From positions 1 through 64,000 of the forward strand of contig JABFXY010000139.1 of NCBI GenBank assembly GCA_013361525.1: a stretch of 64,000 nucleotides of DNA, read 5' to 3'. How positions within the stretch are numbered: position 1 is the stretch's first letter; every line of letters begins with the position of its first letter. Source of the DNA: Polyangiaceae bacterium (GTDB lineage: Bacteria > Myxococcota_A > Polyangia > Polyangiales > Polyangiaceae). The notes beneath the pieces are model-generated. The model had not been told where the DNA came from. It did no database searches and was given only the letters and a program-made list of their open reading frames with translations. A program made the translations under genes and the position numbers. Below, piece by piece: positions 25,567-34,393 of the stretch.

Positions 25567-26607
25567 TTGAACGAGCCCGCTCGCAAGACGCCGACAGAAG
25601 GCGCGCCGCGGGGTGTGGGCGGCATGCTGGTCTATTTCTGGCGCGGGGTACGTGATCACCGCGTCGACGGGCTCGCGGCGGAGGTCGCGTTCTTCTCGCT
25701 GTTCGCGTTGCCCCCGGCGCTGCTCGCGCTCTTCAGCGCCGTGGGTTTCGTCGCGCGGGCGCTCGGGCCCGACGTGATGAACCGTGTTCGCGCCGAGGTG
25801 GTCGAGAAGGCGCTCGGCGTGATGACCGAAGACGCCGTCCGCGAGATGGTCGTGCCCACGATGGACAAGCTCTTCGAAGAGGGCCGGCTCGACCTTCTCT
25901 CGGTAGGCGTCCTCTTCGCGCTCTTCTCCACCTCACGCGCCGCGGACACGCTCTTGTCGGCATTGCACGTCGTCTATCGCCTCGACGAGCGATTCGCGAT
26001 GTGGCGCCGGCGCGGGCTCGCGGTGCTCTACACGCTCGTCGCCACGGTGTGGGGCGCCGTCCTCATGCCGCTCCTCGTCGTGGGCCCGACCTTCGCGCGC
26101 GCCGTGGCGTCGCGCGTCGGCTACGAGGGAATCTTCGAGACATTGTGGAGCGCGCTCTATTGGCCTGTCGTCATCGCCTCCGTGGTCTTGTCGCTCACGG
26201 CCGTTTACCATTTTGCATTGCCGTGGCGGACGCCCTTCTTGCGTGATTTGCCGGGCGCCCTCTTCGCAATGTCGTTGTGGATAGGGGGGAGCGCCGGGCT
26301 CCGCGCTTATGGTCGTTGGACGGTCGAGTCGAGCCCGATCTACGGCGCCCTCGCATCCCCGATGATTCTCCTTCTGTGGCTCTACTTCACTGCATTCGCC
26401 CTCCTCATGGGCGCGGAGCTCAACGCGGCGATCGAAGCGGCGTGGCCGACCGTGTCGCGCCGGGAGAAGCGCGACGTGTTGAAGCAGGCGGTAGCGGAGT
26501 TGCGCGACGAGGGCGAAGACGTCGCGCCGGTGAGCGTGACGCGCGATCCGACGCCCGTCGGCGCGCGCAAGCCGCCCACCGAAGGTGGTCGCGAAGGCCG
26601 CGTTTAG
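25567..26607 (+). CDS. YihY/BrkB-family inner-membrane protein
   Basis: 346 residues from a TTG start. About six transmembrane helices are spread between residues 35 and 300. Family marks visible are the first-helix motif AAEVAFFSLFALPP, the DTLLSALHVVY region and the late LLLWLYFTAFALLMGAELNAA helix. The C-terminal tail (from about 300) is charged and cytoplasmic. YihY/BrkB proteins were once called ribonuclease BN and are now considered transporters or membrane-organisation proteins of unclear substrate. It follows the sigma-factor operon by 67 nt on the same strand, with no clear functional link. Confidence 0.85.
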   Translation: MNEPARKTPTEGAPRGVGGMLVYFWRGVRDHRVDGLAAEVAFFSLFALPPALLALFSAVGFVARALGPDVMNRVRAEVVEKALGVMTEDAVREMVVPTMDKLFEEGRLDLLSVGVLFALFSTSRAADTLLSALHVVYRLDERFAMWRRRGLAVLYTLVATVWGAVLMPLLVVGPTFARAVASRVGYEGIFETLWSALYWPVVIASVVLSLTAVYHFALPWRTPFLRDLPGALFAMSLWIGGSAGLRAYGRWTVESSPIYGALASPMILLLWLYFTAFALLMGAELNAAIEAAWPTVSRREKRDVLKQAVAELRDEGEDVAPVSVTRDPTPVGARKPPTEGGREGRV

Positions 26608-26717
26608 CCTCGATTTCACCTGAATTGGCGCTCGACGCGGCGCGCAACGATACGGCGCTGCTGCCAAACGACACAGCGAAACGCGCGGGCACACATGCTA
26701 GGGTCCGCGGCTCGCGC

Positions 26718-28418
26718 ATGGCCGAACCCACACGAGATCCCGTCTTTTCGCTCAGTGACGACTTCGTCGACGCCTACTCGAAGCTGAGCCCGATCTCGGC
26801 GTCGATGGCCGGCGTGCCGGGGGTCTTCGACGGCTGGGACGACTACAGCCCCAAAGGCGGTGAGGCCGCCTATGACGTGTTCGAGGGGTATCGGCAGAAG
26901 CTCGAAGCGCTGCCGCCCGCGGCGGATGCTTGGGGCCGGCTCGCGCGGCGCGTGCTGGCGGATTTCCTCGCCGAAAAACAAGCGTACTACCGCCACGCAG
27001 ACAATCTTTGCGACATCAACAACATCGAATCCCCGGTGCAGCATTTGCGCGTGGTGTTCGATGTCATGGACACCTCCACCAAAGACGGGTGGAAGGCCGC
27101 GGCGACGCGACTGCGTACGATCGACGAGCCGATCCGCTCGTACCTCGGCGCCCTCGAGGAGGGCGCAAAGCGCAATATCGTGGCCGCCAAACGGCAAGTG
27201 TCCGCGGTGCTCGCGCAGGCGAAAAACAACGCCTCGGAAGCGACGAGCTACCGTGAGGTCCTCGTCGCATACGACGCCGCGAACGTCGGTGATCCGAACC
27301 TGCGCGCGGAGCTCGAGAAGGGCGTCGCGCACGCGGCGAAGGCCTGCGGGACACTGGCCCTCGGGCTCGAGCGATACCTCGAGCGCGCGACGCCGAAAGA
27401 CGCATTCGGCGCCGAGCGTTACGCGCGTGCTTCGCGACGATTCAACGGAATGGATATCGATCCGCACGAGACGTATGCGTGGGGCTTTCGAGAGATCGAG
27501 TCGATCGAATCCGCAATGCGGGAGATCGTCGCGCGCATCGCTCCGGGCCAAAGTCTCGCCGCTGCGATTCAAGCGCTGCAATCCGCGCCGGATCAGGTGG
27601 TCGAGAGCAATGATGCGTTCCTCGGCATGATGCGCGACCGCCAGCAGCGCGCGCTCACCGAATTGCATGGCACCCATTTCGACGTTCCGGAGCCGATTCG
27701 GCGACTCGACGTCAGGCTCGCCCCGGCGGGTGGTGCGCTCGGTGCGTATTACATCCCGCCCAACGAGGGATTCACCCGCCCCGGAACCGTTTATTACGCC
27801 CCGGCTCCAGGCCACAAATTTACGCTCTTCAGCGAAATCACGACGGCATACCACGAAGGCTTCCCCGGCCATCATCTGCAATGCGGATTGCAGGTTTACC
27901 TCGCGGAGCGTCTATCCCGCCTCCACCGCCTGTTCGTCGTCTGCTCCGGTTACGCCGAGGGCTGGGCCTTGTATGCAGAGCAGCTCATGGAAGAGCTCGG
28001 CTATTTCGACAAACCGGAATACGTGCTCGGCATGCACATGGCGAAGCTGTTTCGCGCCATTCGTGTCGCGGTCGATATCGGCATGCACCTCGAGCTGCCG
28101 ATCCCGAAGACGTTCGACTTTCACCCCGGCGAGGTTTGGGACTTCGACAAGTGTGTCGAGATCCTCACGACCCGCGGCTTCATCCCGACCGAATTCGCGA
28201 AGAGCGAAGCGACGCGTTACCTCGGCTGGCCGGGCCAGGCGATTTCCTACAAAGTCGGCGAGCGCGTGATCCTCGAGCTACGCAAAGAAATGCAGCAAAA
28301 GCTCGGCGCCCGCTTCGACCTACGTGCCTTCCACGACACCGTCCTCGGCAGCGGCAGCGTCGGCCTCGAGCACCTTCAAGAAATCGTCCGCGAAACGCTC
28401 TTGCCGCAAACACCGTAA
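26718..28418 (+). CDS. DUF885-family zinc metalloprotein, probable peptidase
   Basis: 566 residues from the ATG at 26718. The DUF885 hallmark HEGFPGHH (about 379-386), in which the two flanking His and the Glu fit a zinc HExxxH-like site, is followed by YAEGWALYAEQL about 40 residues on, supplying the third ligand. The N-terminal half is helical, as in M32/thimet-type folds. There is no signal peptide, so it is cytosolic unless exported in another way. Some DUF885 members are annotated as carboxypeptidases. The 3' end faces the HtrA-like gene across a purine/pyrimidine hairpin. Confidence 0.85.
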   Translation: MAEPTRDPVFSLSDDFVDAYSKLSPISASMAGVPGVFDGWDDYSPKGGEAAYDVFEGYRQKLEALPPAADAWGRLARRVLADFLAEKQAYYRHADNLCDINNIESPVQHLRVVFDVMDTSTKDGWKAAATRLRTIDEPIRSYLGALEEGAKRNIVAAKRQVSAVLAQAKNNASEATSYREVLVAYDAANVGDPNLRAELEKGVAHAAKACGTLALGLERYLERATPKDAFGAERYARASRRFNGMDIDPHETYAWGFREIESIESAMREIVARIAPGQSLAAAIQALQSAPDQVVESNDAFLGMMRDRQQRALTELHGTHFDVPEPIRRLDVRLAPAGGALGAYYIPPNEGFTRPGTVYYAPAPGHKFTLFSEITTAYHEGFPGHHLQCGLQVYLAERLSRLHRLFVVCSGYAEGWALYAEQLMEELGYFDKPEYVLGMHMAKLFRAIRVAVDIGMHLELPIPKTFDFHPGEVWDFDKCVEILTTRGFIPTEFAKSEATRYLGWPGQAISYKVGERVILELRKEMQQKLGARFDLRAFHDTVLGSGSVGLEHLQEIVRETLLPQTP

Positions 28419-28442
28419 TTCCCTCGGCAGAACCAGAGGGGG

Positions 28443-28535
28443 GCGCCAAGGGCAGAAGGAGGAAGAGGAGGGAGAGAGAGAGGATTCTTTTCTTTCTAAT
28501 GAAAACCCTCTTCTTCCTCTTCTCCCTCTTGGCGC
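28443..28535. terminator. Purine/pyrimidine inverted repeat between convergent genes
   Basis: Left arm GCGCCAAGGGCAGAAGGAGG... (28443-28472) is purine-rich; right arm (28506-28535) is the pyrimidine complement ending CCCTCTTGGCGC. The eight outer bases pair exactly, the interior with slippage, and an AT-rich loop (28484-28505) separates the arms. It can act as terminator for both converging genes. Confidence 0.55.
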
Positions 28536-28544
28536 GCTTGGCGA

Positions 28545-29999
28545 CTAAATCTTCTTCTTCTTGCGTGGCGCCGCGGCGGGTTTGATGGCGCGGCGGAGGT
28601 CGGCGCTGCGGTCGTGGCGGACGTTGTATCGGTCGAGGATCGCCGGGAGGTTCGCGATCGCGCGGGCTCGATCGAGGACGATTCGCTGGCCGTCGGCGAG
28701 GCCGATTCGAATGAACGAATCGGTGCCGCCCTCGACCACCTCGACGAGGTGCCGGATGCTCTTGATCGGGATTCCGTCGATCTGTGAAACGACGTGATTT
28801 TCGTATTCGTGGTAGCCCTGGTTCACCTTGTCGGCGAGGACCTTTTGCAGGATGACGACGTCCTGCCGCTCGGGGGTACGAATCTGGTTCTCGTAGATGG
28901 AGACGAGCTCGTTCGGCGCGCTCTTCCACCATTCGTGGCCCCAGCTCTTCAGGTAGTCGCGCGTGAGGGGCGCGAACAACATGCCGCCGAAGATGTAATA
29001 CGTGGGTTTGATGTCGTATTGGTCCTCGGGGACGAGGAGGCTCGGACGTCGCAACGGGGCTTTGACGTTCATGCGCTTTTTGTCGCGCAGGATCGTGAGA
29101 TCGAGCTCGTCGCCCACGTCGCGTAGCGCCACACGGTGGCTGTGATCGACGAGCTCCCCTGGACGGAGCGGGACGGTGCCGTCGGAGGCGACCGGCTCGC
29201 CGTCGATCGCGAGAAGGACGTCGCCCTCCTGAAGGACGCCCCACGCGGTGCCGTGAAAAGCGATGCGCACGACGAGAATGCCGCCGTCGCTTCGTTTGAG
29301 GCCCAAGGCCTTACGGTGCGAGTCGGACTCGAGGCGCTGCCAGATGACGCCGAGGCTCGCGAACGTGACCGGGCGGCCTGCGTCGAGGTCGTCGAGGAAA
29401 TGCTCGATGACGGGGAGTGAGATCGCGTAGGCGATGTTTTGCGACTCGTCGAGGGCCTGAAAAGCGACCCCGATGAGCTTGTCACCTTTGAACACCGGGC
29501 CGCCGCTGTTGCCTGCGTTGACGGCGGCGTCGATCTGCACGCTGAGCAACGGCCGCTGGCTGTGCGCGTAGGCCGACACCTCGATGCGCGAAACGACACC
29601 CTGCGTGAGGGACAACCGATCACCGCCGATCGGGTATCCGCAGACCGTGACCGTGTCGCCCAGCAGCGGGAGCGTCCCGAGCTCGATCGGCTCGGCGCCC
29701 TCGAAGAACTCTTCCTTCGGGACGCGCAGCAAAGCCAAATCACATTCGTGGCTGACGCCTTCGACCTCAGCGACGTACTTCCGCGAGGCGCCGAATCGAC
29801 GCAGCTCCACGAAGACTTGATTCTGGACGACGTGACCGTTCGTGATGACCCGGAGACCGCGCTTCGTCAGGATGACCCCGCCGGAGCCGGTGCTGTTGGT
29901 TGGCCCGTGCGACTGCCACGGTTGCTCGTAGTCCGGCGCGTCCGAGACGGTGAGGACCTTCACGACCGACTGCAGTTTGCGAGTGAGGGTATGTTTCAT
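28545..29999 (-). CDS. HtrA/Deg-like serine protease, cytosolic type
   Basis: 484 residues. Catalytic triad H56 (TNGHVV), D87 (CDLALL) and S165 (NAGNSGGP) in the trypsin-like fold. One PDZ-like segment follows (about 200-330), then a C-terminal region with YYIFGGMLFAPLT, a sequence style seen in plant-type Deg proteases (Deg9/Deg10) rather than DegP. There is no signal peptide or transmembrane helix. The tail is Lys-rich (RKKKKI). It lies 31 nt after the UbiB-like gene on the same strand, so they are probably co-transcribed. Processes or degrades misfolded proteins in the cytosol by analogy. Confidence 0.85.
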   Translation of the reverse strand: MKHTLTRKLQSVVKVLTVSDAPDYEQPWQSHGPTNSTGSGGVILTKRGLRVITNGHVVQNQVFVELRRFGASRKYVAEVEGVSHECDLALLRVPKEEFFEGAEPIELGTLPLLGDTVTVCGYPIGGDRLSLTQGVVSRIEVSAYAHSQRPLLSVQIDAAVNAGNSGGPVFKGDKLIGVAFQALDESQNIAYAISLPVIEHFLDDLDAGRPVTFASLGVIWQRLESDSHRKALGLKRSDGGILVVRIAFHGTAWGVLQEGDVLLAIDGEPVASDGTVPLRPGELVDHSHRVALRDVGDELDLTILRDKKRMNVKAPLRRPSLLVPEDQYDIKPTYYIFGGMLFAPLTRDYLKSWGHEWWKSAPNELVSIYENQIRTPERQDVVILQKVLADKVNQGYHEYENHVVSQIDGIPIKSIRHLVEVVEGGTDSFIRIGLADGQRIVLDRARAIANLPAILDRYNVRHDRSADLRRAIKPAAAPRKKKKI

Positions 30000-30030
30000 G
30001 GTTTGGGCGCGGGGCCGTGACAGCCTCTTG

Positions 30031-31311
30031 TCACAACAAATCGGCTTCGCGCAAGAAGCGCCGCTCGACTTCCGCGTAATCGGCTTCGACGTCGAGTCGC
30101 GCGAGGACCGAATAAAAACCGAATTGAAGCCGGTTCATGAACACCATTCCGCGGGGGACGGGGACGTATTCGCCGGGTGGGAGCTTGCGGACGTTTTTTC
30201 CCATCTCCTTCATCTTGCCGACGAGGCCGGCGGCGAAGGTGCGGGTCACCTTGAACGGCGAGGCGAAAATCGGCTCGAAGCAGCTTCGGGAGAAGCCGAT
30301 GGCCATGGCCTCCCACTGTCCGCCGCGCGTGTGCAGGAGCTTCTTGGCGAAGCCCGCGAAGGCGTCTTCGTCGCGGCGCAGCGCTGCTTTGTGCAGCCCG
30401 AGCGCGTGCTCCCAACGGTCTCCCACGATCGGCTCGACGCACCCGAAGTCGAGGAAGGTGACCACGCCGTCTTCGCCGAAGAGGTAGTTGCCGGGGTGAG
30501 GGTCGGCGTTGAACATGCGGCCGACGAGGTTCCCCTTGAAGACGAAGCGCCAGAGCGTCTCCGCCGATGCGCGTCGATCCGCCTCGGGGCGCGTCGCGAG
30601 GTCGTCGAGCGTCACGCCCGACGCGAGCTCCGTCGTGAGGACGCGGCTCTTCGATCGATCGCCGACGACGGCGGGAATGCGAATCTTCGGATCGTTCCAG
30701 TGCACTTTACGAAAGTGCTCTTGCCGCTCGGCTTCGAGGGCGTAGTCGAGCTCTTCGCGAAGACGCAGCGCCATCTCTTCGAGGACGAGCTTCGAGTCGA
30801 CCTTGCGACCGGCCGCGAAGGACGCGAGCGGCTCGAGCAACGCTGCGCTTTTTAGATCGCTGTCGACGGCCTTCGCGATCCCCGGATGTTGCACCTTCAC
30901 CGCGACCTCTCGTCCATCGTGGAGCGTCGCGCGGTGAACCTGGCCGATGGAGGCGCTCGCAAAAGGCATCTCTTCGAACGAGGCGTAGAGCCGATCGATC
31001 GGGCCTCCGAGCTCTTCCTCCACGATCGAGCGGACCTCGCCATAGGTGGAGGTCATCGCGCTCTCGCGCAGCGAGGCGAGCGCGCGCTGGAAGGGCTCCG
31101 ACCCTCCTTCCGGGATCAGCCCGTCGACGTAGCTCGCGATTTGGCCGACCTTCGCGGCGAGGCCACGCATGCGACCGAGCACCTCGGTGGCGCGCTCCGC
31201 AGCGCCCTGCGAGTCCTTGGTGAGGATGCCGACACCGGTGCGCGCTCCAACCGACGCAAGCAACGCGAGCCGCGCCAGCCTTCCCTGCGGAACCTTCCGA
31301 TCCTTGCCCAT
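30031..31311 (-). CDS. ABC1/UbiB-family atypical kinase-like protein
   Basis: 426 residues from the ATG at 31311. The family markers are all present: KxGQ motif as KVGQIAS, the Ala-rich ATP loop (ASASIGQVHRA), the VAVKVQHPG lysine, EELDYALEAER, NADPHPGNYLF and LDFG. UbiB/ABC1 proteins have an unorthodox protein-kinase fold with ATPase activity, linked to lipid or quinone metabolism. Unlike many UbiB proteins, no C-terminal transmembrane pair is seen. GGAGG lies about 14 nt upstream, somewhat far. Followed by the HtrA-like gene; divergent from the amidase gene. Confidence 0.88.
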   Translation of the reverse strand: MGKDRKVPQGRLARLALLASVGARTGVGILTKDSQGAAERATEVLGRMRGLAAKVGQIASYVDGLIPEGGSEPFQRALASLRESAMTSTYGEVRSIVEEELGGPIDRLYASFEEMPFASASIGQVHRATLHDGREVAVKVQHPGIAKAVDSDLKSAALLEPLASFAAGRKVDSKLVLEEMALRLREELDYALEAERQEHFRKVHWNDPKIRIPAVVGDRSKSRVLTTELASGVTLDDLATRPEADRRASAETLWRFVFKGNLVGRMFNADPHPGNYLFGEDGVVTFLDFGCVEPIVGDRWEHALGLHKAALRRDEDAFAGFAKKLLHTRGGQWEAMAIGFSRSCFEPIFASPFKVTRTFAAGLVGKMKEMGKNVRKLPPGEYVPVPRGMVFMNRLQFGFYSVLARLDVEADYAEVERRFLREADLL

Positions 31312-31476
31312 GCGGACGCCGACACCCTCCGAACCGAGCGGAGCATTGTCACAAACCAAGGCGAGACGCGACCCCTGGTTTCGGCGCGGGGTTTCAACCT
31401 TTGGGTGAGGCAGATCCCCACCGGTTGCGATCATCCGACCTGGGCGGGCGCAGCGCGTCATGCGATACGGACGTGC

Positions 31477-32973
31477 ATGCACGCCACATCCAGCGTCGCC
31501 CCGGTCGCACCTCGTTCGGAAGACGATCTGCTCAAGGCAGCTGCGGTCGACCTCGCCGCGTGGATTCGGGCGCGCCAGGTCTCGAGCGCCGAGGTCGTGG
31601 ACGCGACCATTCGCCGCATCGAGCGCGTGAATCCGCTCCTCAATGCGGTCGTGCACACCCGCTTCGACGAAGCGAGAGCCGAGGCTCGTCGCGCCGACGA
31701 GCGCATCGCGAAGGATGCGAGCCCGCCGCCGTTTTGCGGCGTCCCCTGCACGATCAAAGAATTCTTCGCGGTGGAAGGCGCGCCGCAGACGGGTGGGCTC
31801 GTCGCACGAAAATCGACGCGTAGTACGGCCGATGCACCTGTCGTCGGGCGGCTGCGCGAAGCCGGAGCGATCGTCGTCGGTACGACGAACGTCCCCGAAG
31901 GTGGCATTTGGATCGAGACCTACAACGCGATCTACGGCCGCACCAACAACCCGTGGGATACGCGGCGCACGAGCGGCGGATCGAGCGGCGGAGAGGCTGC
32001 GATCGTCGCTTCGGGTGGCTCGCCGATGGGGATCGGATCGGACATCGGCGGATCGATCCGCCTGCCTGCGGCGTTTTGCGGCATCGTCGGCCACAAGCCT
32101 TCGGGAAGGCTGCTGCCGAACGGCGGGCAGTTTCCCGCGCCCAGCGGTGCTGCGCTCGCGATGTTGTGCCCGGGGCCGATGGTGCGCCGCGTGCGCGACG
32201 TCATGCCGATGTTGAGGGTGCTCGCGGGCCCTGATCCCAGCGATCCGGTGTGTGTGCCGATGACGCTCGGGGATCCGGCTTCGGTTCGCGTCGACGAGCT
32301 CGTCGTGCACGTCGCGGTGGACAATGGTCGGTTCCGCGCGAGCGCCGTGATGAAAAAGGCGGTCGAGGACGCGGCGCGTGCGCTCGAGCGGCGTGGCGCG
32401 CGCGTCGTCACGTTCGACGTGAAGAAGCTCCGCCGAGGTTTCGAGTATTGGGCGGCGACCCTCGCCGAAGGTGCCGAGGAAGGGTACGACGTGCTCCTCG
32501 CGAGCGGCTCGGACCGAACGCGCGTCCCTGTCGGACGTGAGCTCGTGAAGGCGCTCATCGGCCGCTCGAACCACACCTTGCCGGCGCTCGTCGTCGCGGC
32601 AGCGGGGAGCATCGTCGAGCGAATCGGTGGCAAAACGAGCTTTCTTGCGCGTGCAGCGGATGGGCTCCGCGCGGAGCTCACCGAGCTGCTCGGGGATCGC
32701 GGCGTGCTCCTCCATCCGCCGTACACGCGGCCCGCTCCGCGCCATCACGAGGTTTGGGCGACGCCGTTCGACGCCGCGTACACCGCGCTGTTCAACGTGA
32801 TGCAGACGCCGGTCACCGCGGTTCCCGTCGGCTTCGATCCGCGGGGCCTTCCGCTCGGCGTCCAGGTGATCGCGGCACCCGGACGCGATCACGTGTCGAT
32901 CGCCGCAGGTCAGGCGATCGAGGACCATTTCGGCGGGTGGACCCTCGCAAGGCCGGAGGGCGCGGCGCGGTGA
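31477..32973 (+). CDS. Amidase-signature (AS) family amidohydrolase
   Basis: 498 residues from the ATG at 31477. Ser-cisSer-Lys triad visible: K94 (TIKEF), cis-Ser170 in GGSSGGE and nucleophile S193 in DIGGSIR. The rest matches amidases that cleave linear amides (fatty-acid amide, aryl amide or peptide amide types); GatA is excluded because no GatB/GatC neighbours or GatA-specific context is seen. No signal peptide. The TGA stop overlaps the GTG of the downstream kinase by 4 nt, so the two are translationally coupled. Substrate unknown. Confidence 0.9.
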   Translation: MHATSSVAPVAPRSEDDLLKAAAVDLAAWIRARQVSSAEVVDATIRRIERVNPLLNAVVHTRFDEARAEARRADERIAKDASPPPFCGVPCTIKEFFAVEGAPQTGGLVARKSTRSTADAPVVGRLREAGAIVVGTTNVPEGGIWIETYNAIYGRTNNPWDTRRTSGGSSGGEAAIVASGGSPMGIGSDIGGSIRLPAAFCGIVGHKPSGRLLPNGGQFPAPSGAALAMLCPGPMVRRVRDVMPMLRVLAGPDPSDPVCVPMTLGDPASVRVDELVVHVAVDNGRFRASAVMKKAVEDAARALERRGARVVTFDVKKLRRGFEYWAATLAEGAEEGYDVLLASGSDRTRVPVGRELVKALIGRSNHTLPALVVAAAGSIVERIGGKTSFLARAADGLRAELTELLGDRGVLLHPPYTRPAPRHHEVWATPFDAAYTALFNVMQTPVTAVPVGFDPRGLPLGVQVIAAPGRDHVSIAAGQAIEDHFGGWTLARPEGAAR

Positions 32974-34259
32974 TTCCTCAGGTTTACGGCGAGTATTTGC
33001 TCACGTCGCGCCTCGTCGAGCGGTCGATGGCCGAGGTGTTCCTCGCGGTTCGCCTCGGTGACCGCGCGGGGCGCATCGTGGTGCTGAAGCGAGCACCGAT
33101 CGACGAGCCTGCTTCGGGCTCGATCGCCGAGTCGCTCCGGCGCGAAGCGGAGGTGCTCGGCGGTGGAAACATCGACGGCATCGCCGCGCTCGTCGACAGC
33201 GGGGAGCTCGCGGGCTTGCCGTTCGTGGTGCTCGAGCACGTGAAGGGTCAGCCGCTCGATGCGATCCTCGCTGCGGGACCGATCGATCGCCAAGCCGCGA
33301 TGTTGCTCGGCCGCGACGTCGCACGTGCGCTCGCTGCGTTGCATGCGCGCGGGTGGGTTCACGGCGACGTGACGCCGTCGAACGTCATCGTCGACGAGGC
33401 GGGCGAGGCGACGCTCGTCGACCTCGGCATCGCTCGAAGGATCGGCGAAACGCGGGAGATGCCGGCTGGAAAGCCGGGCTACGCATCGCCGGAGGCCGCG
33501 ATCGGCAAGCCGGCGAGCGCGAGCGACGACGTCTACGGTTGGGGCACCATCGTCGCGGAGTGCATCACGGGTGCGCGGCTCTTCCGCGAGACGGATCTGG
33601 CGGAGGCCGCTGCGCGACGCTCGCAGCTGCCGCTGCCCGTCGAAGAGACGGCGCTGCTCGCGTCGGCGCTGTCGCTCGATCCGTCGGGGCGCCCGACGGC
33701 GGCGAAGATCGTCGAGAGCATCGCGCCCGAGCACGACAAGCGCCGCATCCTGGCCGACGCGGTCCTGTCCGCGGAGCTGCGCGCCGGCAGCGACGCGCAA
33801 CAACGCCCGTCCGACGATCACGGGGTCGCGCAGACGACCAGCGACCCCGCCATCGCGCGCATGGTGCAAGCCTCGAGCGTGAGGCCGCCGGCCTCGTCGG
33901 GGCTCGGCAAGCGTGCGCTCCTCGTCATCGCGTCGCTCGTTACGAGCGCCGCCCTGGTGGGCGGGTATTTCGTCGGTCGGCGAACGGCGCGCCACAAGGA
34001 AGACGCGAGCCTCAGCTTGCCGCAGCTTCCGCCGCGCGCGGAGGTGAAGCTCGATGGCCGGACGCTCCTCGGCGCAGGTTCCACGCGGCAGATCCCGATC
34101 GATCCGGGCTCGCACAAGCTGACCATCCAGCTCGGCAAGAAGGAGGCTAGGGAGTACGAGTTCGCGGCCGAGCCGGGTGAGCACGTCGTCTTGGTCGTGG
34201 TCCCGATGAACCGCGCGACGGGCACCGGCAAGGCGGGGCGCAACGACCCGGGCGAGTGA
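32970..34259 (+). CDS. Membrane Ser/Thr kinase-like protein with degenerate glycine loop
   Basis: 429 residues from a GTG that overlaps the amidase stop (GTGA). Kinase features: K40 (VVLKRA), alpha-C Glu in RREAEVL, HGDVTPSN (D133, N138) and DLG at 151-153. The Gly-rich ATP loop is missing: the expected GxGxxGxV reads VERSMAEV. The HRD Arg is Gly132. A helix at about 310-330 spans the membrane, followed by a PEGA-like domain with DGRTLLGAGSTRQIPIDPG. It may be an inefficient kinase or pseudokinase sensing an extracytoplasmic signal. Linked to the amidase by overlap. Confidence 0.8.
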   Translation: MIPQVYGEYLLTSRLVERSMAEVFLAVRLGDRAGRIVVLKRAPIDEPASGSIAESLRREAEVLGGGNIDGIAALVDSGELAGLPFVVLEHVKGQPLDAILAAGPIDRQAAMLLGRDVARALAALHARGWVHGDVTPSNVIVDEAGEATLVDLGIARRIGETREMPAGKPGYASPEAAIGKPASASDDVYGWGTIVAECITGARLFRETDLAEAAARRSQLPLPVEETALLASALSLDPSGRPTAAKIVESIAPEHDKRRILADAVLSAELRAGSDAQQRPSDDHGVAQTTSDPAIARMVQASSVRPPASSGLGKRALLVIASLVTSAALVGGYFVGRRTARHKEDASLSLPQLPPRAEVKLDGRTLLGAGSTRQIPIDPGSHKLTIQLGKKEAREYEFAAEPGEHVVLVVVPMNRATGTGKAGRNDPGE

Positions 34260-34275
34260 CGGAGGACGGCCAATT

Positions 34276-34294
34276 CTTGAGTAATTGAATCAAG
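34276..34294. promoter_or_regulatory. Palindrome upstream of sulfite reductase
   Basis: CTTGA-GTAATTGAA-TCAAG, an imperfect palindrome with 7 of 9 half-site positions paired, about 100 nt before the reductase ATG and in an AT-rich stretch. Operator candidate for a dimeric regulator (Rrf2- or CysB-like binding sites are comparable in size). The regulator is not identified. Confidence 0.4.
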
Positions 34295-34393
34295 ATTTCG
34301 ATGTGTCGTCGGGTCGACCGAAAAGGCTTCGTTCGTCCCGCGCCAGGGGATTGTCTACTTGCGCACTCAGAATTGGCGTAAGAACCACGAACC

